In this document: positions 9,997 through 19,005 of the stretch, one piece after another | Layout of the letters: every line of letters starts with the position of its first letter | How positions within the stretch are numbered: the first letter of the stretch is position 1 | Virus record (IMG/VR): IMGVR_UViG_3300025083_000028 | Location: 1-58,899 of that record | Reading direction: 5' to 3' (one strand) | Source of the DNA: a virus | DNA: 58,899 nt | The notes under the pieces: generated by a model | Seen by the model: only the letters and a program-made list of their open reading frames with translations | Told to the model about the DNA's origin: nothing | Database searches by the model: none | Translations under genes and position numbers: made by a program

Positions 9997-10589
9997 TGCA
10001 AAGTTTATTTGATTTTATTATAAAACCAAAAAACAAAAGATACGATAATAAAAAATATATAGATGGTCAAGAGCTTTTAGTTAATACTGAAATCTCTGAT
10101 CATCGATATGTTAGTCGTATTGGAATAGTTTTAGGAGTGCCAAAACTTGAAGAAACAGAAATACAAATTGGGGACGAAGTTATCGTGCACCATAATGTAT
10201 TTAGAAGATGGTACGATCAACATGGTAAAGAACGAAATACCCGAAGTCATTATAAAGAAGATTTATATTTTGTAAAATCAGATCAAATATACTTATATAA
10301 ACGAAATAACGAATGGAATGCTCCTAAAGGCTTTTGCTTCGTTAAACCAATCCAATCTACTAATATATTAAATAACGAAAAAGAACAAGCCCTAAGGGGT
10401 ATTATAAAATATGTTGACAAAGACATTAGCAGTTTAATAGAAAAAGAAGATTTAATTGGATTTACGCCAAGCAGTGAATATGAATTCATTGTAGACAGTG
10501 AAAGAATGTACAGAGTACTAACTAATTCAATATCTATTAAATATGAACGTCAAGGAAACGAAAAAGAATATAATCCAAGCTGGTTATGA
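9996..10589 (+). CDS. GroES-like co-chaperonin-type phage protein (197 aa)
   Basis: Two features fit a GroES (Cpn10) fold: an early IGIVLGVPK then IQIGDEVIVHHN stretch (about residues 42-65), resembling the 'G-x-V ... GD-x-V' strand pair, and a late EFIVDSERMYRVLTNSISIKY (about 165-185), resembling the strand ending in GroES 'E-x-DIxA'. Between them lies a longer insert than in bacterial GroES. Phage co-chaperonins usually replace host GroES for capsid folding, which fits a place just upstream of terminase. Function is inferred from pattern only. Confidence 0.45.
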   Translation: MQSLFDFIIKPKNKRYDNKKYIDGQELLVNTEISDHRYVSRIGIVLGVPKLEETEIQIGDEVIVHHNVFRRWYDQHGKERNTRSHYKEDLYFVKSDQIYLYKRNNEWNAPKGFCFVKPIQSTNILNNEKEQALRGIIKYVDKDISSLIEKEDLIGFTPSSEYEFIVDSERMYRVLTNSISIKYERQGNEKEYNPSWL

Positions 10590-10812
10590 TGCAGTCAAAG
10601 AATTGGTTAAGGTTGCTAAAGAACCTATCGTTGAAACTGATGATGACATTTCAGCCGATAGACTCAAGAACGCTGCAGCCACTAAAAAGCTCGCAATATT
10701 CGATGCATTTGAGATCCTAAATAGGATTGAAGAAGAAAAAGGTTTGTTAGAAAATAAACCTAAAGAAAAAGAAGATACTTTTAAAGGGTTTGCCGAAAGA
10801 AGATCTAAGTGA
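10543..10812 (+). CDS. Putative terminase small subunit (89 aa)
   Basis: Helical, charged protein directly upstream of, and overlapping by 4 bases, the large terminase gene; it also overlaps the preceding gene by 47 bases in another frame. Position and size suit a terminase small subunit, and the core (AATKKLAIFDAFEILNRIEEE, about 44-65) resembles short small-terminase-like proteins of marine phages ending in a basic F-A-E-R-R-S-K. There is no clear helix-turn-helix, so the DNA-recognition role is inferred from context. Confidence 0.5.
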   Translation: MNVKETKKNIIQAGYDAVKELVKVAKEPIVETDDDISADRLKNAAATKKLAIFDAFEILNRIEEEKGLLENKPKEKEDTFKGFAERRSK

Positions 10813-13022
10813 TGTACAAACAAAGTTTATATAAGGTTATTGAGCCCATAAAAATAACCACCATTAAAAGATTAAATAGATCTAAAAAATGGGAGTATGG
10901 ATATAATAAAGAACACGATGTTATTGTTATATCCAAAAGCGGCCAGATTGGGGAAGTGTATAGCATTCAGGGGCTTAAGATAGCATTACCCAAGCCAACC
11001 GACGTAGATAACACGAATAATAAATGGGTTGCACACGAGTATCCTAAGGAGCTCAAATCTGTTAAAAGCATATTTGATTGGAAAGATTATCCAGATGAGT
11101 TTAAACAAAGATGGCATACCTATATAGACGCCGAATTCACTAAAAGAGATGAGGGGTATTGGTTTAATAACAAAGGAACACCAACTTATATAACAGGAAC
11201 TCATTATATGTACCTGCAATGGACAAAGATTGATGTAGGCAAACCTGATTTTAGAGAAGCAAATAGATTATTCTTTATATTTTGGGAAGCTTGTAAAGCA
11301 GATACAAGAAGCTACGGGATGTGTTATTTAAAAAATAGACGTAGTGGATTTTCGTTTATGGCATCTGGTGAAACAGTTAACTTAGCAACCATATCATCCG
11401 ATTCAAGATACGGTATATTATCTAAGTCTGGTGCTGATGCTAAAAAAATGTTTACAGATAAAGTAGTTCCAATATCAATTAACTACCCGTTCTTTTTTAA
11501 ACCGATTCAAGATGGTATGGATCGACCTAAAACAGAGCTTGCATATAGAGTGCCCGCATCAAAGTTAACTCGTAAACGTTTTGAATCAAAAGAAAAAGCA
11601 TTACAATTAGAGGGGTTAGATACAACTATTGATTGGAAAAATACTGGGAACAACAGTTATGATGGTGAAAAACTTACGTTGCTTGTACACGATGAAGCTG
11701 GTAAATGGGAAAGACCAGAAAACATTCTTAACAACTGGAGAGTTACTAAAACAACCCTTAGATTAGGTTCAAGAATAATTGGCAAGTGTATGATGGGTTC
11801 AACAAGTAACTCATTAGACAAGGGCGGTGAGAACTTTAAAAAACTATATAATGACTCGGACGTTACGAAAAGAAATAAGAATGGACAGACTCGCTCGGGA
11901 TTATATTCTTTGTTCATACCTATGGAATGGAATTTCGAAGGATTCATCGATTCTTATGGAATACCTGTCTTTAACACACCGAGCAACCCTGTCAAAGACC
12001 ACCAAGGAGATAATATCGACATCGGGGTTATTGAACATTGGGAGAATGAAGTTGAGGGATTAAAAGGAGATCAGGACGGTTTAAATGAATTTTATCGTCA
12101 GTTTCCAAGAACTGAGGAACACGCATTCAGAGACGAAACAAAAAATAGTATATTTAATTTAGCAAAAATATACGAGCAAGTAGATTTTAACGAAGAAGCA
12201 AAATACAGCGCTTTAGTTACAAAAGGAAGCTTTCAATGGCAAAATGGTGTTAAAGATACAAAAGTTGAATTTATACCTAATCCAAACGGAAGATTTAATG
12301 TTAGTTGGGTTCCACCCACACATTTACAAAATAAAGTAATACTAAAAAATGGAATTAAATATCCTGGAAACGAACATAGCGGTGCATTTGGCTGCGATAG
12401 CTACGATATATCCGGGACTACCGACGGCCAAGGATCTAAAGGCTCTTTACACGGTCTCACAAAATTTAGCATGGAAGAAATTCCTGCTAATATGTTTTTT
12501 TTAGAATATATAGCTAGACCGCAAACAGCGGAAATGTTTTTTGAAGATATATTAATGGCATTACACTTTTATGGTATGCCAATACTAGCAGAAAACAACA
12601 AGCCTAGATTATTATATTATTTAAAACGAAGAGGATATAGAGGCTATTCAATGAATAGACCTGATAAAATATGGAATAAATTATCGGTTACTGAAAAAGA
12701 AATAGGAGGTATACCGAATTCAAGCGAAGATATTAGACAAGCTCATGCTGCTGCAATTGAAAGTTATATAAATAACTATGTAGGTGAAAAAGAAGATGGT
12801 AGTTACGGAGATATGTATTTTAATAACACATTAAACGATTGGGCTAAGTTTGATATAAATAAAAGAACAAAATTTGATGCGGCGATAAGTTCAGGCTTAG
12901 CGGTTATGGCATGCAATAAAAACAGATACGCCCCAAATCAAACAAGAGAATTAAAAAGCAAAGTTAATTTTAGTTTTTCTAAATATAACAATAATGGAAA
13001 TTTTTCAAAAATAATACAATAG
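10809..13022 (+). CDS. terL: Terminase large subunit, packaging ATPase/nuclease (737 aa)
   Basis: DNA-packaging motor. The ATPase half has a degenerate P-loop LKNRRSGFSF (residues 174-183), a Walker B LLVHDEAGKW (D295-E296 acidic pair) and a coupling motif GSTSNS (330-335). The C-terminal half has the RNase H-like nuclease start F-G-C-D-S-Y-D (around 535) and later acidic residues. The P-loop lacks the usual Gly-Lys-Thr and uses an R-R-S-G-F-S form, as in some other phage terminases. Length is typical for large phage terminases of this group. The stop is followed immediately by the portal start. Confidence 0.88.
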   Translation: MMYKQSLYKVIEPIKITTIKRLNRSKKWEYGYNKEHDVIVISKSGQIGEVYSIQGLKIALPKPTDVDNTNNKWVAHEYPKELKSVKSIFDWKDYPDEFKQRWHTYIDAEFTKRDEGYWFNNKGTPTYITGTHYMYLQWTKIDVGKPDFREANRLFFIFWEACKADTRSYGMCYLKNRRSGFSFMASGETVNLATISSDSRYGILSKSGADAKKMFTDKVVPISINYPFFFKPIQDGMDRPKTELAYRVPASKLTRKRFESKEKALQLEGLDTTIDWKNTGNNSYDGEKLTLLVHDEAGKWERPENILNNWRVTKTTLRLGSRIIGKCMMGSTSNSLDKGGENFKKLYNDSDVTKRNKNGQTRSGLYSLFIPMEWNFEGFIDSYGIPVFNTPSNPVKDHQGDNIDIGVIEHWENEVEGLKGDQDGLNEFYRQFPRTEEHAFRDETKNSIFNLAKIYEQVDFNEEAKYSALVTKGSFQWQNGVKDTKVEFIPNPNGRFNVSWVPPTHLQNKVILKNGIKYPGNEHSGAFGCDSYDISGTTDGQGSKGSLHGLTKFSMEEIPANMFFLEYIARPQTAEMFFEDILMALHFYGMPILAENNKPRLLYYLKRRGYRGYSMNRPDKIWNKLSVTEKEIGGIPNSSEDIRQAHAAAIESYINNYVGEKEDGSYGDMYFNNTLNDWAKFDINKRTKFDAAISSGLAVMACNKNRYAPNQTRELKSKVNFSFSKYNNNGNFSKIIQ

Positions 13023-15434
13023 ATGGCAAGAGTATCACCAAAAGGTATTTTTCCGAGTCAAGCAGTTAGCGACGCAGAAAAAGGAGGTTTAGATTATGGA
13101 CTTCAAGTTGCTAAAGCTGTTGAGTCAGAATGGTTCAAAAAAGATTCAGGAGGATCTCGCTATTTCTCAAATAGAGATAACTATCATAACCTTAGGTTAT
13201 ATGCTAGAGGCGAACAAAGCATTAAAAAATATAAAGATGAATTATCCATTAACGGTGATTTGTCTTATCTAAATTTAGATTGGAAACCAGTACCTATTAT
13301 TCCAAAGTTTGTGGATATAGTTGTTAATGGTATTGCCGAGAGGGTATACGGATTAAAAGCTTTTTCTGTTGATCCTATTGCCAGCAAAAAAAGAACAGAA
13401 TATGTTAATGAAATGCTTAACGATATGTACGCTCGTGATTTTGCAGCTAAAATATCAGAAGCAACCGGCGTTAATACTTTAAGTAATAAAGAAGAGTCGA
13501 TCCCAGAGTCAGAAGATGAACTTAATTTACATATGCAATTAAATTATAAACAATCTATAGAATTAGCACAAGAGCAAGCTATAGATAATATTTTTAATTT
13601 AAATAAATACGAATTATTAAAGAAAAGATTAGATTACGATATTACTGTTTTAGGTATTGGATGTGTTAAGAATAGCTTTAACACTGCGGAAGGTATAAAA
13701 CTAGAATACGTTGATCCCTCTGATTTAATATATTCCTACACAGACTCGCCTTATTTTGATGATTTATATTATGTTGGGGAAGTTAGAAGAGTAAGTTTAG
13801 TTGAATTAAAGAAACAATTTCCCGAATTAACAAACGAAGATATTGAAGAACTTGAGGGTAAAGGCAATAGCTCATTATTATACAACCAAATTGGTGTAAA
13901 CTCTTCGGATAAAAATTTTGTATATGTATTGTATTTTGAATATAAAACATTTCAAAACCAAGTATATAAAATAAAAGAAACTAATAGTGGGGCAGACAAA
14001 GCAATTAAAAAAGACGACACATTTAACCCCCCTAAAGATTCTAGAGCTAGATTTGAAAAAGTAAATAGATCTATAGAATGTTTATATGAAGGCGCAAAAA
14101 TAGTTGGCCATGATAAATTATTAAAATGGCAAAAGGCTGTTAATATGACAAGACCTAAATCTGATATTACAAAAGTTCAGATGAGTTACAATATTGTAGC
14201 ACCTAGAATATACAAAGGAAAAACTGAATCGTTAGTTAGTAGAATGACATCATTTGCCGATATGATTCAAATCACACATTTAAAGCTCCAGCAAGTTTTA
14301 TCTCGTATGGTTCCTGATGGGGTTTATTTAGACGCGGATGGGTTAGCGGAAGTTGATTTAGGCAATGGAACTAATTATAACCCGCAGGAAGCATTAAATA
14401 TGTATTTCCAAACTGGTTCTGTTATTGGTAGGTCAATGACACAAGACGGTGAATTTAATAATGGTAGAGTACCTATACAAGAATTAAGAGCTGGTGCTGG
14501 AGGTTCAAAAATACAAAGCTTAATACAATCTTATAATTATTATTTGCAAATGATGCGAGATGTTACGGGGTTAAATGAAGCAAGAGATGGAAGCACGCCA
14601 GATAGAAATGCCTTAGTCGGTTTACAAAAAATAGCTGCTGCTAATTCAAATACAGCTACAAGGCACATACTACAAGCTGGTTTATATATTACTTTAAAAA
14701 CTGCCGAAGCAATATCATTAAGAATATCTGATATATTGGAGTTTTCAAATACTAAAAATTCTTTTGTACAATCATTAGGCAAAGTTGATGTTGCCACTCT
14801 TGCTGAGATTAAAGATTTACATATTCATGATTTTGGAATATTTTTGGAATTATCCCCAGACGAGGAAGAAAAACAATTGTTGGAAAATAATATACAAATG
14901 GCTATATCTCAAAAGCAGATAGAACTAGAGGATGCTATTGATGTTAGAGAAATTAGAAATTTAAAATTAGCCAATCAGTTATTAAAATTAAGAAGAAAGC
15001 AAAAGTTTGAAAGAGATAGACAAATCCAAATGGAAAATATCCAAGCACAATCACAAGCTAACGCTCAGTCAGCTCAAGCAGGAGCCGCCGCAGAAATACA
15101 AAAACAGCAAGGGATTGCTGAAACAAAAGTACAAATTGCACAAGCACAATCGCAATTTGATATTGCAAAACTTGAACGAGAAGCACAAATTAAAAAAGAA
15201 CTAATGGAGTTTGAGTTTCAACTTAATATGAAGCTTAAAGAGCAGGACAATCAGGTGATTAACAATAAAGAGAAGTATAAAGAAGATCGTAAAGATAAAA
15301 GAACAAAAATACAAGCATCACAGCAAAGTGAACTTATAGACCAGAGAAAATCTGGAAAACCGCCAAAAGACTTTGAATCAGCAGGATTTGATAATTTGGG
15401 TGGATTTGGTTTAGAGCAATTTGAACCAAGATAA
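13023..15434 (+). CDS. Portal protein (803 aa)
   Basis: Follows the terminase with no gap. The N-terminal two thirds look like a podovirus-type portal (VPIIPKFVDIVVNGIAERVYG near residues 88-110; later GAGGSKIQSLIQSYNYYLQMMRDVTGLNEARDGS). The last ~180 residues are a long Gln/Ala/Lys-rich coiled coil, the extended barrel/crown helix seen in podovirus portals. The dodecameric portal would form the DNA channel and dock the terminase and tail adaptors. Identification rests on position, size and overall pattern rather than a single catalytic motif. Confidence 0.82.
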   Translation: MARVSPKGIFPSQAVSDAEKGGLDYGLQVAKAVESEWFKKDSGGSRYFSNRDNYHNLRLYARGEQSIKKYKDELSINGDLSYLNLDWKPVPIIPKFVDIVVNGIAERVYGLKAFSVDPIASKKRTEYVNEMLNDMYARDFAAKISEATGVNTLSNKEESIPESEDELNLHMQLNYKQSIELAQEQAIDNIFNLNKYELLKKRLDYDITVLGIGCVKNSFNTAEGIKLEYVDPSDLIYSYTDSPYFDDLYYVGEVRRVSLVELKKQFPELTNEDIEELEGKGNSSLLYNQIGVNSSDKNFVYVLYFEYKTFQNQVYKIKETNSGADKAIKKDDTFNPPKDSRARFEKVNRSIECLYEGAKIVGHDKLLKWQKAVNMTRPKSDITKVQMSYNIVAPRIYKGKTESLVSRMTSFADMIQITHLKLQQVLSRMVPDGVYLDADGLAEVDLGNGTNYNPQEALNMYFQTGSVIGRSMTQDGEFNNGRVPIQELRAGAGGSKIQSLIQSYNYYLQMMRDVTGLNEARDGSTPDRNALVGLQKIAAANSNTATRHILQAGLYITLKTAEAISLRISDILEFSNTKNSFVQSLGKVDVATLAEIKDLHIHDFGIFLELSPDEEEKQLLENNIQMAISQKQIELEDAIDVREIRNLKLANQLLKLRRKQKFERDRQIQMENIQAQSQANAQSAQAGAAAEIQKQQGIAETKVQIAQAQSQFDIAKLEREAQIKKELMEFEFQLNMKLKEQDNQVINNKEKYKEDRKDKRTKIQASQQSELIDQRKSGKPPKDFESAGFDNLGGFGLEQFEPR

Positions 15435-15457
15435 TATTTAAACAATTATATTTTATT

Positions 15458-16672
15458 ATGTCAGAAAACATCAAAGCAGAAGCTTTAGACATCGAAGAAA
15501 AGTCTATTGCTGAAAAAGAAGCAGAAGTACAAAAAATACCAACCAATGAGGATGGTGATTACACTGTAGATTTAGGAAAAATTAACGAAACAAAAGAAGA
15601 AACAGATGCCGTTCAAGAACAAAAAACAGAAGATGGCGTGTTACGCGGAGGCGGCGAGAATGAAAAAGATGGGGAAGAAGCCAAAGTGGAACTGCAAGAA
15701 GTACAGCAAGAAAAAGTAGAAGAACCTGTACTTGAAGAGGTTATTGAAGAAGAAGTTTCGGAAGAGCCGGCTCCAGCAGCTGAAGAAAAACAACCACAGC
15801 AAGAAGTTGAACCGGTTGAAGAAACAAAAGAATCAGAAGTAAACCTACCAGAAAACATACAGGACCTGGTAAAATTTATGGAAGAAACCGGTGGTACTCT
15901 TGAAGATTATGTCAGATTAAATGCTGACTTTTCAAATGTAGATCAAAATACATTATTAAGAGAATACTATAAACAAACTAAGCCTCATTTAAGCTACGAT
16001 GAAGTATCGTTTTTATTAGAAGATCAATTTTCATTTGACGAAGAAATTGATGAGGAAAGAGATATTAAAAGAAAAAAACTTGCTCTTAAAGAGGAAGTCG
16101 CAAATGCCAATAAGTTTTTAAATGAAACTAAGGATAAATACTATAAGGAAGTCAAGTTGAGTTCCAAATTAGCTCCTGAACAACAAAAAGCTATTGATTT
16201 TTTCGACAGATACAATAAAGAGCAAAAATCAGCTGAAGAATTATTACAGCAGCAAACAAAACATTTTGAACAAGAAACTAGTAAAGTTTTTAGCGAAGGA
16301 TTTAAAGGTTTTAATTTCGACGTAGGAGACAAGAAATATCGTTTCAATGTAAAAGATGTTAATAAAGTAAAGGAAACCCAAAGTGATTTATTAAATGTTT
16401 TTAATAAATATGTTGGTGACAATAAAATGTTACAAGACGCCGGGGGTTACCATAAAGCTTTATTTGCCGCTTCTAATCCTGACAAAATAGCTAACCATTT
16501 TTATGAACAAGGTAAAGCTGACGCAATCAAGCAAATGAGTGCGGAGGCCAAAAACATTAACATGGACCCTAGAAAAACTTCTAGTGGGTATGTTGACGCT
16601 GGCGGAATAAAAGTAAAAGCTATTTCTGGGGATGATAATTCTAAGCTAAAATTTAAACTTAAGAATTATTAA
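15458..16672 (+). CDS. Scaffolding protein (404 aa)
   Basis: Very acidic N-terminal half (repeated Glu/Gln/Pro-Glu runs, residues 1-145) followed by a helical, charged C-terminal half that ends in a basic tail (KVKAISGDDNSKLKFKLKNY). This composition, with a basic end able to touch the shell, and a position between portal and major capsid genes, is typical of phage scaffolding proteins. They guide procapsid assembly and then leave. No protease is obvious next to it. Assignment is mostly from context and composition. Confidence 0.72.
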   Translation: MSENIKAEALDIEEKSIAEKEAEVQKIPTNEDGDYTVDLGKINETKEETDAVQEQKTEDGVLRGGGENEKDGEEAKVELQEVQQEKVEEPVLEEVIEEEVSEEPAPAAEEKQPQQEVEPVEETKESEVNLPENIQDLVKFMEETGGTLEDYVRLNADFSNVDQNTLLREYYKQTKPHLSYDEVSFLLEDQFSFDEEIDEERDIKRKKLALKEEVANANKFLNETKDKYYKEVKLSSKLAPEQQKAIDFFDRYNKEQKSAEELLQQQTKHFEQETSKVFSEGFKGFNFDVGDKKYRFNVKDVNKVKETQSDLLNVFNKYVGDNKMLQDAGGYHKALFAASNPDKIANHFYEQGKADAIKQMSAEAKNINMDPRKTSSGYVDAGGIKVKAISGDDNSKLKFKLKNY

Positions 16673-16691
16673 CTAACAAAAAAAAATTAAA

Positions 16692-18116
16692 ATGGCGAAT
16701 AACAATTCATTTGCTGGCCCATTGGCTGGCAGCATTTTGACTCCTTCGGCTCAAAAAATGACAACCTTAGGAAGTTACTTAGACATCCAAAACGATGGAT
16801 GGGCTAAACAATATCTACCTGAGCTTTACGAAAGTGAAGTACAGAGATACGGGAACAGAACTATTTCTGGATTCCTTTCACAAATTAGTGCAGAAATGCC
16901 AATGTCTTCTGATCAAGTAATTTGGTCTGAGCAAGGTAGACTACACTTATCTTACAACGGTACAATTAACTGTACAGATGGTGTTGTAACTTCAATAACT
17001 GGAATTGATAGTGGCGCAACTGAAGCTCACGCTGTAAGAAAAGGCGCTACTGTAGTTGCTGAAATTACTGGATCTGCTGGTACAGTTGTTGTAAAAGCTT
17101 TATGTACTGAAGGCGTTGAAACTGCTACTAACGCATTGAAATTAAAGCCTTACGGAGGGCAAAATTTTGATGATTTAGATGTTTTAGTTGCTAACGATAC
17201 AGCTGTAGCTATTAAATTTTTCGTATACGGTTCTGAATTTTCAAAAGGAACTGCTAGTATGACTGAATCTATTGAGCCTACATTCAAAACTTTCACTAAC
17301 AAGCCAATGATTATTAAAGATCACTTTGAAATCAATGGATCTGATACTGCTCAAATCGGGTGGGTACAAGTAAGTGGTGAAAGCGGAGAGTCTGGATACC
17401 TATGGTACTTAAAATCTTCTGCTGATACAAAAGCAAGATTTGATGACTATTTAGAAATGATTGCAATTGAATCTGAAAAAGCTGACGGTGCATCTGAAGT
17501 AGGTGTTGCTGGTTCTCAAGGATTACTTTCAGCTATTGGCGAAAGAGGAATTGTAGCTACAAATCAATTTGATTCAGGTGCAGTATTATCTGAATTTGAT
17601 GATGTATTAAAAGAATTAGACAAGCAAGGAGCTATTGAAGAAAACATGCTTTTCTTAGACAGAGATGCTAACTTAGTAATCGATGACTTACTTGCAGGAT
17701 TAAATCCAAATATTTCTGGAGGTCTTGGATTTGGAGTATTTAATAACTCTGAAGACATGGCGTTAAATTTAGGTTTTTCTGGTTTTAGAAGAGGTTCTTA
17801 TGACTTCTATAAAACTGACTGGAAATACTTAAACGACAAGTCAACAAGAGGTTCGATCGGTGGATTAAAAGGACTTTTAATTCCTGCTGGAACATCTTCA
17901 GTATATGACCAAAACTTAGGAAGCAATGTTAGAAGACCTTTCTTACACGTAAGATATAGAGCTTCTCAAGCTGACGATAGAAAATTAAAATCTTGGGTTA
18001 CTGGTTCAGTAGGTGGAGCATCTACAATCGGTGATGACAAAATGGAGATTCACTATCTATCAGAAAGATGTTTAGTGGTTCAGGCTGCAAACAACTTCAT
18101 AAGATTTGACTCATAA
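16692..18116 (+). CDS. Major capsid protein (474 aa)
   Basis: Located right after the scaffold, with an A-rich leader (AAAAAAATTAAA before ATG). The sequence is balanced and Gly/Ala-rich, and contains the MPMSSDQVIWSEQGRLHLSY segment and C-terminal RPFLHVRYRASQADDRKLKSW, which look like the HK97-fold major head protein of this marine phage group. Codons are less AT-biased than in neighbours, consistent with high expression. A strong hairpin follows the stop, as often after capsid genes. No separate decoration protein is evident. Confidence 0.85.
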   Translation: MANNNSFAGPLAGSILTPSAQKMTTLGSYLDIQNDGWAKQYLPELYESEVQRYGNRTISGFLSQISAEMPMSSDQVIWSEQGRLHLSYNGTINCTDGVVTSITGIDSGATEAHAVRKGATVVAEITGSAGTVVVKALCTEGVETATNALKLKPYGGQNFDDLDVLVANDTAVAIKFFVYGSEFSKGTASMTESIEPTFKTFTNKPMIIKDHFEINGSDTAQIGWVQVSGESGESGYLWYLKSSADTKARFDDYLEMIAIESEKADGASEVGVAGSQGLLSAIGERGIVATNQFDSGAVLSEFDDVLKELDKQGAIEENMLFLDRDANLVIDDLLAGLNPNISGGLGFGVFNNSEDMALNLGFSGFRRGSYDFYKTDWKYLNDKSTRGSIGGLKGLLIPAGTSSVYDQNLGSNVRRPFLHVRYRASQADDRKLKSWVTGSVGGASTIGDDKMEIHYLSERCLVVQAANNFIRFDS

Positions 18117-18131
18117 ATTTTAATGTAATTT

Positions 18132-18158
18132 TTACCCTCGTTGTAACGACGGGGGTAA
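18132..18158 (+). terminator. Hairpin downstream of capsid gene (terminator or processing site)
   Basis: TTACCCTCGT pairs with ACGGGGGTAA (10 bp, one G-U pair) around a 7-base loop, 16 bases after the capsid stop. There is no clear U-run afterwards, so it may be a weak terminator or an mRNA 3' stabiliser rather than a full stop. Confidence 0.6.
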
Positions 18159-18191
18159 TCATTACTCTTATTAATTATATTATATTATATC

Positions 18192-18947
18192 ATGGCAAAA
18201 ATTAAAGAAAAAGCAACTAAAGTTGCGCCCAAATGGGAAATAAAAGATAAATTATATCAATTATCAATAAACGAATCACCAATTGCTTTTATGGTAAAAA
18301 CAAGAGGCATATTGTGGTTTGACGAAGAAAAAGGATACGAAAGAGAAATTAAATATTGTGAAAATCAAAAAACAGTATTTGTTGACGAAATGAAAGGTCC
18401 TGAAAGATTATCAAGAATTGTTTTTAGAGACGGAAGATTATTTGTTCCAAAAGAAAAACAAACATTGCAAAAATTTTTAGCTATTCACCCGGACATGAAT
18501 AAAAAATTCTACGAATACAATCCGGTTAAAGAAGCAGAAGATGATTTAGATGTTCTTGAATATGAAATACAAGCATTAACTATGGCCCAGAATATAGATA
18601 TTGATCACGCTGAGGCAATATTAAGAACAGAGCTTGGAAATAAAGTGTCTAAGATGACTTCTAAGGAACTTAAAAGAGATTTATTATTATTTGCTAGAAG
18701 CAATCCAGAATTGTTCTTAGAATTGGCAAATGACGAAAATATAAATATTAGAAACATTGGTATAAAAGCTGTTGAAAACGGTATTATATCTTTATCAAGT
18801 GATCAAAGAACATTTAAGTGGGCATCGAACGATAGAAAACTTATAACAGTTCCATTTGATGAAAATCCATATTCAGCTTTAGCAGCATACTTTAAAACCG
18901 ATGAAGGTATTGAAGTATATCAAACGGTTGAAAAAAAATTAAAATAA
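18192..18947 (+). CDS. Virion-region protein of unknown function (251 aa)
   Basis: Hypothetical protein between the capsid and head-tail adaptor genes, isolated by hairpins on both sides. The N-terminal half is strand-rich (FMVKTRGILWFDEEKGYEREIKYC; RIVFRDGRLFVPKEKQTLQKFLAIHP), the C-terminal half is helical and acidic. The pattern F-R-D-G-x-L-x-V-x-K followed by L-Q-x-F-L-x-x-H-P is one I associate with conserved proteins downstream of capsid genes in marine phages. A structural or head-completion role is plausible, not shown. Confidence 0.6.
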   Translation: MAKIKEKATKVAPKWEIKDKLYQLSINESPIAFMVKTRGILWFDEEKGYEREIKYCENQKTVFVDEMKGPERLSRIVFRDGRLFVPKEKQTLQKFLAIHPDMNKKFYEYNPVKEAEDDLDVLEYEIQALTMAQNIDIDHAEAILRTELGNKVSKMTSKELKRDLLLFARSNPELFLELANDENINIRNIGIKAVENGIISLSSDQRTFKWASNDRKLITVPFDENPYSALAAYFKTDEGIEVYQTVEKKLK

Positions 18948-18961
18948 AATGCTTATAGTGG

Positions 18962-18985
18962 TTAGGCCGCAAATAAGCGGCTTAA
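18962..18985 (+). terminator. Hairpin after the 251-aa gene
   Basis: TTAGGCCGC pairs with GCGGCTTAA (9 bp, one G-U) around AAATAA, 14 bases after the stop codon, followed by an AT-rich stretch. It resembles an intrinsic terminator or attenuator separating capsid-level from tail-level expression. Confidence 0.6.
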
Positions 18986-19005
18986 TCATTATATAAAAAA
19001 ATATT

